From Panorpa germanica (lineage: Eukaryota; Arthropoda; Insecta; Mecoptera; Panorpidae), in the NCBI GenBank assembly GCA_963678705.1, contig OY783204.1:20284759-20348758 (forward strand): a DNA stretch of 64,000 nt, given 5' to 3'. A model generated the notes under the pieces. It was given only the letters and a program-made list of their open reading frames with translations. It was not told the DNA's origin and made no database searches. Both the position numbers and the translations under genes were made by a program. Below are positions 56,424 through 64,000 of this stretch, one piece after another; position 1 is the first letter of the stretch; every line of letters begins with the position of its first letter.

Positions 56424-56600
56424 GGATTGTGTATTCAATTTTTAGGGGTCGATTTTTTAATTGTTGATTGAAATTGATGTTAATAAATATATATTGGAGT
56501 TTTCCTTTTTTTAAATATCTAAATGTTACCGAATATATAGCAATTAAAAATTCGAATTGCAGTTTTAGCGATACAGATGTCTTGCCATATTTATGACGAA
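56424..56600 (+). repeat. family A 5' half, truncated
   Basis: TTTTTAGGGGTCGATTTTTTA, then GATTGAAATTGATGTTAATAA and a changed GTTACCGAATATATAGCAATT block. Ends before the centre. 56870-56985 resembles the same half in reverse, so the two may form an old fold-back. Confidence 0.55.
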
Positions 56601-56689
56601 ACCATTGTAGGTCTATTAAGGGATAGGTCATTTAATTTCACAAAAGGTGCACAAAACTGTAAGCACCAAATAATCATCTCACATCTATA

Positions 56690-56860
56690 ATATAGAGCCA
56701 CCAAAATTGATGAACCTATACTCCACAATCCTTCATTTAAAAGAACTAATACAAAAACGGAAACTAAATGATTAATTGATTGAACGATGATAAATTGATT
56801 ACATAAATACATTTTAAAAATATATAAAACTAAGTTTAACAAATACCGAAATGAATAATC
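56690..56860 (+). repeat. family C direct repeat, copy 1
   Basis: Shares GAACCTATACTCCACAATCC, ACATTTTAAAAATATATAAAA and TTTAACAAATA-CGAAATGAA with 59185-59350 in the same order and orientation. Unclassified. Confidence 0.55.
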
Positions 56861-56985
56861 TCGATTACCATGAGACGTCATACGCAGAGCTAGCACCAGC
56901 GACAAAATTGAATTTTAAATTTTAAATAGCGATATCTCCGACAACTTTAGGATATTTCAAAAATATAAACGGCAATATAAATATA

Positions 56986-57697
56986 CTAGAGTTTACCCCG
57001 TCGCAAGGGACGACTGTTTTTTGTGTATGAATTGAATTTCATTACAATTTTGATTCCATTTTAAAATTGAAATATTAAACACATTCCATATTTATTTTAT
57101 ATATAACAAATAATTTTTCATATAAACTGACTAAAAAAATATAATTCTTTCAATTTGTTATTATTTGACCAACTTTTTTTCAAAATTTGGGATTTTTCTT
57201 TTTGATTTGTAAATTAAGTACCAAAGTTAGCCCATATAAAAAATGTCAACTTTCTAGCCCTATTTTTATCCTCGGCAAAAACCGTCCCCGTTCCCCCAAA
57301 TAAAATTTTTGAATTTTGAATTTTTTTTCTTAATATATTTCATTATTATGAATTCCAAAATTTTAATTTTCTCCAAAGTTTCCTACCGCACCCCCAAATT
57401 TTCTCAACACCCCCTTTTCCAATTTTTTAATATCTAATTTTCAAAAAATATTATCATTGAAAACCGTAATACACATGCAAAATTTCAATTTTCTGTCTTT
57501 TATGAATCAAAAATTAAAGAGCAAAATTAAAAAAAAATTTTTTTTGTATTTCCAAAACTATGGGTTTCCAGGAATTTCAGGGGAAAGTCCGAGGACGCCA
57601 AAAGTCTTAGAATCTTTTCGAGCCGCCATACAAACAAATTTCTGGTCGCCTATAAACAAATAAACTTTCACTTGGAACATTATAATACAGGAAGGAG
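56986..57697 (-). mobile_element. family B Helitron-like copy
   Basis: Minus orientation, older than the copies in the palindrome. 3' end CTAG at 56986 with hairpin-like GTCGTCCCTTGCGAC beside it; 5' end near 57697 (TGTATTATAATGTTCCAAG). Internal blocks (GGACGCCAAAAGTCTTAGAAT on the plus strand) match. The plus-strand open frame at 57457 is not a gene. Confidence 0.6.
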
Positions 57698-58588
57698 GAT
57701 CAATCTATATTTCAATCAAAAATCAAAAAAATCGAGTATAGAAGTTCATTAAGACATTGGTTTGCGTCTATGCTTAATTATTTGAACTGCTTCTAATTTA
57801 AATACAATCTAAAAATTAGTTGATTATTTATATTACTCTTATTTACTATTCTAGAAATTCTATTTCGTAGGCAATGGTTACAAAATTATCGTCTAGTCCT
57901 TGCATTGCTTTAGAAATTACAACAGAAGATTACACCTACACTGTTCAGAATATTTAATACAGCCAAATACTTCGAAAGATTGAAAATAACTTTTACAACT
58001 CAGGTTTTAGTTTTAAGACATTAAGGCGTCACTTCTTTCATCAACATCGTCCGGATTAAAAAAGGTCTTCTCTACCTACAATGTGTGCCTAGCCTAACCT
58101 AATATGATCAGTAGTAATTGCCTTTATTCCTTTAAATAAAACTAATCAATAATAAATGTATTGTGACGTCACTAATACAATTTTGGGTGACATATACTAG
58201 TCCTACAATTTCTTCTTGTAACATATTCTCCATTTCCGGTTTGCTTTATTAGAATAAAAGTAATACAGAGATGACATTGGTTACAATAAGTTAGTTGTCT
58301 TCACAACTTCTAAAGGAGCGTGTCTATCCACCATCACTATTTTCGTAAATAAATAGAAATAAATAATAAAAAATAAAATTTATTAAAAATAATAATATCA
58401 AAGCGATTAGATTGTATATGGTAAATAAATTAACAAATAATTTTAGTTTCATTTAAAATTTAAATAATTTTGTATTAAACATTTTAAACGTTTTAAATCT
58501 AAATTAAAGAAGTTAATTTTTTTTACTTTGTAAGTTCAGGTTTCAGTTTCCGGTTGTCTGCATCTTGTTGTTCCGGTTTACAATTACT
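57698..58588. other. no gene recognised
   Basis: AT-rich intergenic DNA; nothing identified. Confidence 0.35.
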
Positions 58589-58825
58589 TTATGGTGCTCC
58601 GTTTACACGGTACGCCATGTAGGCTACAATTACTGTTGATATCGCTAGGACGTAATGCGTTCCTAGAGGCGTCATTGCTTTATTGGAAGGCTGCTCCCGT
58701 GTATTACGAGGTTTTCTACGGCGTTGTCCCGATGTTGATACAGTAGCAACAGCACATATCATTTTATTATCCAAATTCGTTTCAGTCACTGCAGTGTTCT
58801 TTTCATTTACTGCTACATCTCCCAA
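58589..58825 (-). CDS. unrecognised coding-like segment with C-terminal membrane helix
   Basis: Open frame whose codon choice is clearly richer in G and C than the surrounding DNA (RRRKPRNTREQPSNK, then TPLGTHYVLAISTVIVAYM, ending AYRVNGAP and TAA). A single hydrophobic segment of about 18 residues close to the C-terminus suggests a tail-anchored membrane protein. There is no ATG at the 5' edge (the first codon shown is TTG); the first in-frame ATG is 20 codons in. The 5' edge abuts a family B repeat. It could be the last exon of a gene, a retrocopy or a captured fragment. I do not recognise the family. Confidence 0.3.
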   Translation of the reverse strand: MGDVAVNEKNTAVTETNLDNKMICAVATVSTSGQRRRKPRNTREQPSNKAMTPLGTHYVLAISTVIVAYMAYRVNGAP

Positions 58826-59049
58826 AAATTCGTAAAAGATAGAAAGTTGAAATTGGTCATGTGTATTACGGTATTCCGTATTATTATTTTTTGAAAATTA
58901 TAAATTCAAAAAAGGGCGTTAAGAAAATTAGAGGGTAGGAAACTTTGGAGAAAACTCAAATTTTGAATTAGTTAATAATAAAGTACATTATTAAAAAAAA
59001 AAAATTCAAAAAATTTATTTGGGGGCAATTTTTGCCGAGAGTAAAAATG
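58826..59049 (+). repeat. family B fragment, plus orientation
   Basis: ATTCGTAAAAGATAGAAAGTT, then GAAACTTTGGAGAAAACTC and TTGGGGGCAATTTTTGCCGAG match the middle of the palindrome units (about 14097-14345). No ends. Confidence 0.6.
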
Positions 59050-59184
59050 TTAAAGCTCAATGATTTGTAATTTAATGATTTAAAGCAGAAGAATGTAGTG
59101 CCTAATAGCAAAAACATTAAAATAATAAATATATAATACAACATATATCTCTCGCACCGACTATGCTATTGCTAAACTAAAAGC

Positions 59185-59350
59185 CACCACAATTGGTGAA
59201 CCTATACTCCACAATCCTTTATAAAAAATACTAATGCAAATACAGAAACTAAATTTTTATTAATAGCTTTAACAAAGCAATAACATTGATTGCATAATTA
59301 CATTTTTAAAATATATAAAAATAACTTTAACAAATAACGAAATGAAAATT
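59185..59350 (+). repeat. family C direct repeat, copy 2
   Basis: Matches 56690-56860 in order and orientation. It ends about 90 bp downstream of the photolyase stop codon. Confidence 0.55.
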
Positions 59351-59440
59351 TATTATAAAATGTAAACTATACTGCATGTAGGATATTTATTTGATTGTGA
59401 AAGGAACACATTGAGATTTTTCCGGTACCGGTCCGGTAAT

Positions 59441-62400
59441 TTATTTCGTTTTCTTTGACTTGTTTATGAGCTTGGCATTCTTTTCCTTCTCCCTGACTTG
59501 TACATTAGATGGTTTCACTTTTGCTGCAGGTTTATGATATTCCTTTCCTCCCCAACGAGCCACAAACGCGTTTACATCAAATTTTCTCTTACAACCAGCG
59601 TAATTCATATAACGAATTTTTCCAAATATGCTTCTTTCTGCCCATCCTTGATCATGTACTCCACAAATCGACCACATGCATCCTGTAAGTAATATATACC
59701 TATTAATTTATGATGTTTTCAAAGCTTTAAATAGATTCAAAATGGACACCCCATAATAAAAGAAAATCCGTTCGTGAATCGAATTAGAATATGAGAACCC
59801 AATGATTCCAACACAGAAAAATACGGATGATGTTTCAGAGATTAAATGATAAACTGGTCCATCAGGGAGCGTCTATAATATCGGTGTTTTTCCGTCGTAA
59901 TAAAATTTGGCATATGTTGAACAAAAGTACAAACTCCAAGAAAGGAATAAATTCGGTTTTCTCCTAATTTCCATTGTGATATTATTATTTTAGATACATC
60001 TTATGAATATGAAATTAATTTTTGTTTCGTGGCACAATGTCTCTGTATATTTAAGTATTTGTGAACAATGCAAGGTAAACATACTTTCTACTCAAAGGAT
60101 TCTTTTCCGATTGACATATTTTATTTCAATTAAAAAAGATACCGACCTACATAACCATTTGGATCTCTTCCATCAAGGCTATATCTATCATTCAAGTAAA
60201 TAGAAATTTCTAAAGCTATCTGCGGAGATGCCGTCCATTCAAGTATCTTCTTAGCCCAATACATTCTTAAAAATCCATGCATTTTTCCGTCCTTAACAAG
60301 CTGTATTTGGGCTGAATTCCAAAGATCGTCATGGGTTTTTGATTGGTCCAGCTCATCCCGGGTATAAACATATTCGCGTTTGTCTTTTCTGTCATTAAAT
60401 GTAATGAAGTAAATTATTACAAAAATACAGATTTCAGATTATTACTTTATACAAATCGATAAAAACTTAATAGTATTCAAGAAATAGAAAACTATAACAG
60501 AATAGGAACAGAGTTTGAGGAGATAAAAAGTTCGGGAGGCGGTTCAAGGAATAATGAGGGAAAGGAATATTACAAATTAAGAGCAGGAAAGAATACAGAA
60601 GATAGAAGAGGAAAATACAATAAGCAGAGGACACCAAAGTACCCAGAGAAATAACGATATCAGGTTGACCACATGGTTCAGGATGGTAATTCAGAGAAAG
60701 TTAAGTACTGAAGGAAGGAGTATGAAAGAGTGTGCAGGATATGCGGACGACGAAGAGCAAAGCTGCTGCATATTGTGGTGCTGTAAGAGGAAAGTGAAAG
60801 GAACTGATTTGTTGCTAGGAAATAAAGAGAAAGAAGAAGTGAAGGACGAAGAACACAGCAACAAGACAAGCAGAAAAACAAAGATCATTTCCTCGTGACA
60901 GTAATAGAGAGAAACATTTTGCATTTTTTCTGTTTGGTATATTAGTAAATAATGAAATATAATAGAATAATAACCCAAGACCCGAACCAAACATTTGAAA
61001 CTATTAATTTTGCTATCCCTGTATGAACTAAATACTCTATCAAAATTTTATAAAATGTATTGAACCCAAATGAAACCCATTACAAGTCTTAATATTTTAT
61101 CATACTTATGCGCATTAAGAGTAATTTGGGCCCAGTTTGTTGCACCTTCGATGGAATCGTAGTTCTCGTTATAATAACAAAAATTATCAGAAAGCTCTCG
61201 ACGAATTATGGCTTCTTCAAAAAAAGCATCCACACTATCTTTATGTTTCCTTCCATATTTTTCAACTGCCAGAATACATCGTTGAACAGATATTTGTCCT
61301 GGAATACACATTTTTAATTTGAATTTTATCAACTATTTTACCTAATGATAAATAAAGCATAAATCTTTACCAAAATGAAACCAAGGAGATAAATTGCTAA
61401 GTGCATTACTCAGTGGATTGTTTCGTTCCTTGGCAAAAACCTTTAAACGTATTTTAATGAAGGATTCCAGCATGTCTATTCCAGATTTATATCCTGGAGT
61501 AGCCCAATCAACTTCATCTACAGTTCGATCCACCTCACATTGTGATATAGCTTTGTCCCAATCGATTTTCTAAAAAGTACATGTAAATGTTAAAATTTTA
61601 AGTTAAAGTTAGAAAAATTTATGAAAAACCTTACCTCAACGATAACATCGTTCTTGTGGGGATGTTTAACAACAGGTGGGAAGCATGTTAGATATTCGTC
61701 CAGTTTGGATTCAATCTTCTTTCTTATTGTTCTAGCTGCATACTCTAGCTTGTCTGAAACGACCCAGCATGGTACAATGTTGTGTGCGTCCACCTATATT
61801 CAACATTTCGTTTATATAATACTGATGTAAACAAGTCTGTCTTAAAATAACACTGCTTGCACTGTTCTATTTGTTCTATAGGTTCAGATCATACTGTCTC
61901 TATTTTTCTACTTTAAAGACATAATTTGATTAAGACAGCTCTGTGTCCAGTGTGCGATCACCTTAAACAGCTATTTTCATAATAGGTTTGTGTCCTCATT
62001 TTTTAGTGGTCGATTTTTCAATTGTTGATTGAAATTGATGTTAATAAATGTGTATTTGCCTGTCTATTTTATTAAATATCTAAATATTGACGGAGATATA
62101 GCAATTAAAAGTTTGAATTGTAGTTTTAGCGCTAGAAATGGTCGGCCATATTGGTATGTCAGTTATTTGTTGAGTAGGTCAGTGCTGTGGTAATGTTCAG
62201 TAGCTGTTGGTAGTCAAATAATCAAGTCAAATCAAAGAATAATAAGTTTTTATTTTATTTAACCCTGCTAAGGCAGACATAATATTGAAATTTGATTGTT
62301 CCTTGAAATAGCTGTAAATAATATTTGATATTTTGATATATAAATACATATAGCAGAGATTTATGATCTGTAAGGCTGGTAACCTTACACAAGGATTGTG

Positions 62401-63439
62401 ATGTCACATGCACTTGGAATGTGTACAACGTTGAATCCCTTTAATAATCAAAGAGACAAAATGACTTTTTTATTTGTTAATATCACTTAACATATACAGA
62501 GTTATTAAAAATAATTGAACATTTCAGGTTATAGTAACCCACTTTATCAATATATAGTACACTTTTATAGAAATTAAGAAATAGGACACAAGCCCATTAC
62601 TTAAAAATAATAATAACATAACTTTTTTTAAATAATGATAACTGCATTTTAAATCAATGGGCTTGTGTACTCATTTTTAAGAGTTCTTTTTGATTGAAAG
62701 ATATGTTATCTATGATAATTTAGTTTCAATTTTTTTTAAATATACAAAAGTTCACGAAGTTATAGCTATATCAAATTTGAGTTTCAGTTTTCCCGCTTGT
62801 TTTAGCTCTGCATATGATGTCACAAAAGAAATAAGTTTCCATAAGCATCGTAATTTAAAACTTGATGGGATAAACGAACTAGTTGTTAGTAGTAAATGGC
62901 GTATCACACACATACTCCTATACGTCTCTGTTGTATAAAAGAGACGGCTAATCATCGGACGTGACATCACACGTAGATTTATTTTTTATAACTTTGTATC
63001 CCTTTAATGATTAAAGGGTCAAGAATGACTATTTTAATTATTAATATTTCACACAAAAATACGATTTACTATAAAACAATTGTACAATTTTGTAGAAATC
63101 TAGTCATGGTTTACAAGCCCATTGCATTTCTTGAACTGAACGTATACTCAGCTGTCTAAATATATTGTACAACATTCAGAAGAACGCCTTCAAATTAAAT
63201 ATATGCTACCATAGTTACACCAAGTAGATACTTCACCTGAAATAATGGAACCCCCCCAGGTAAACTGTCTTTGACCCCATTAGTCCACTTCTTCGGAACT
63301 CTTAGAGGACTAAATTCACAAATTACACCACCTATGTTATTTTTCTTGACAAACTCTGGCAACACATCATTGGCTGGACCATACAGTAAGTGGAATTTTA
63401 TATCCAATTGGTTGCACTCTTCCTCCACCTCTCGAAGAC
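59441..63439 (-). CDS. phr: class II CPD DNA photolyase, C-terminal six exons
   Basis: Light-driven repair of cyclobutane pyrimidine dimers using FAD. Exons on the minus strand: 63237-63439 ([20 protein letters not shown]), 61635-61793 ([20 protein letters not shown]), 61371-61569 ([25 protein letters not shown]), 61106-61298 ([38 protein letters not shown]), 60147-60388 ([29 protein letters not shown]) and 59441-59682 ([34 protein letters not shown]). All junctions are GT-AG and keep one frame for 411 codons. The [20 protein letters not shown] and [20 protein letters not shown] blocks are hallmarks of class II enzymes. The tail ends in a Lys-rich stretch ([15 protein letters not shown]). The exon(s) for the N-terminal part lie beyond 64000. 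The intron between the first two exons shown is mostly two MITEs. Confidence 0.93.
60520..60895 (+). pseudogene. LINE ORF2 3' remnant in photolyase intron
   Basis: Purine-rich strand opposite to the host gene. One frame reads [19 protein letters not shown] followed by HIVVL and a stop, the Cys-x2-Cys...His terminal finger of the LINE family also seen at 21590-22480. Other frames are broken. It lies between the exons at 60388 and 61106. Confidence 0.6.
61981..62598 (+). mobile_element. family A MITE, copy A11
   Basis: Left end AATAGGTTTGTGTCCTC (two changes), right end AGGACACAAGCCCATT (AAATAGG just before), with TA adjoining both sides. In the photolyase intron 61794-63236. Confidence 0.87.
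62656..63123 (+). mobile_element. family A-related MITE, diverged subfamily
   Basis: Outer ends AATGGGCTTGTGTACTC and TTTACAAGCCCATT match family A, but the interior differs: CTCTGCATATGATGTCACAAA, TCTGTTGTATAAAAGAGACGG and CGGACGTGACATCACACG. A relative lies at 49040-49390. Same photolyase intron as A11, 57 bp away. Confidence 0.75.
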
Positions 63440-63593
63440 CTTAAAAACAAACGTATTAGAAAGAAATCTTTTGTTTTATTACGTTGTTCATACCCGCTAA
63501 ACACAATTACGTAAAAGTAAGATTTGTTTAATTTAGAAAAGGCTTATCTTTTACATAAAATGCTTTAAGTTATTATAATGTAAGATTACATAA

Positions 63594-64000
63594 CAAAAGT
63601 TATGTTTCTCTGCAATATTATATAATATTACATGGGGACTAGGGGAAAAGGTATTTGGGGGGGACATACAAAAGAGAATATGGATATTTGATAGACTGAT
63701 AGCCAGTATGATGTTGTATGGAGCAGAGGTTTGGGGGTGGAAGGAACAAGAAAAGTTGGAAAGAATACAGGTGAGATATATGAAATGGGTACTAGGGCTG
63801 GACAGGTGCACGCCAGGATACATGGTGATGGAGGAGATAAAAAGGGATAAGATACGAATTAAAACAGGGGAAAGAGCAGTAAAATACGAGGAGAAATTGA
63901 ACAGAGCGGAAAGCAAAATTTTAAAGAAAATAAGAGAGGATAACATAAAGAATGGGGGGGGAGGAGGTCCAAAAAAGAGAAAGGAGTACTTTGAAAGGAA
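63594..64000 (+). pseudogene. LINE ORF2 fragment, open to the window edge
   Basis: A continuous plus-strand frame from 63594 to the end of the window with no stop. It reads QKRIWIFDRLIASMMLYGAE, then VWGWKEQEKLERIQVRYMKW, then VLGLDRCTPGYMVMEEIKRD and a Lys/Glu-rich stretch. This is the segment after the reverse-transcriptase domain in a purine-rich insect LINE (LYG-EVWGW, R-Q-RY-KW-LGLD-CTP). It lies upstream of and antisense to the photolyase gene. The minus-strand open frame 63551-63946 is its shadow. Since the frame is intact, it may be a fairly young insertion. Confidence 0.75.

Noticed and set aside
56407..56905. Overlapping minus-strand open frames at 56407-56905
   Set aside because: They cover family A and family C repeats and carry no protein motif.
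63551..63946. 131-codon minus-strand open frame resembling a membrane protein
   Set aside because: It is the complement of a convincing plus-strand LINE ORF2 frame.

Overview
The window is AT-rich, repeat-dense animal nuclear DNA, almost certainly from an insect. The grounds are two spliced animal genes with GT-AG introns, an insect-style NKAIN gene, mariner, Helitron, hAT and tRNA-SINE elements, and no operon-like gene packing. I cannot fix the order or species from sequence alone.

Three protein-coding genes are well supported, all on the minus strand. (1) An ankyrin-repeat protein of 844 residues, with an uninterrupted coding exon at 26809-29343 and a probable 5' UTR exon ending at 29858. 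(2) A complete NKAIN gene (Na+/K+-ATPase beta-subunit-interacting, four-pass membrane protein) spanning 54838 down to 34444. Its five common exons are followed by three alternative 3' routes, and the exon phases give open frames of 374, 443 and 450 residues. (3) The last six exons (411 codons) of a class II CPD DNA photolyase, 63439 down to 59441; its N-terminal exon(s) lie beyond the right edge. A fourth gene is suggested only by a TATA box and a first coding exon with a signal peptide (12132 down to 11907, minus); its other exons were not found.

The rest is mostly mobile DNA. A non-autonomous TA-flanked family ('family A', about 530-680 bp, terminal inverted repeat ATGGGCTTGTGTCCT) has eleven recognisable copies plus relics and fills large parts of the NKAIN and photolyase introns. 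A tRNA-derived SINE has about ten pieces. Non-LTR retrotransposon tails lie at 20-545, 6119-6890, 12758-13093, 21590-22480, 23290-23937, 60520-60895 and 63594-64000. There are also a decayed Helitron with a helicase remnant (30176-31676), a second non-autonomous Helitron-like family ('family B'), mariner and DUF4817-type transposase fragments, an 817-bp hAT-like element with an 8-bp target duplication, and a second TA-flanked MITE ('family D') inserted into a LINE.

The most striking large-scale structure is an almost perfect inverted duplication: arms of about 2.3 kb at 13101-15390 and 16098-18396 around a 707-bp spacer. It contains head-to-tail family B Helitrons. It is either a very young duplication, a gene-converted palindrome or an assembly artefact, and is a plausible source of hairpin RNA. 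I found no CRISPR array, rRNA gene, true tRNA gene or prokaryotic system.
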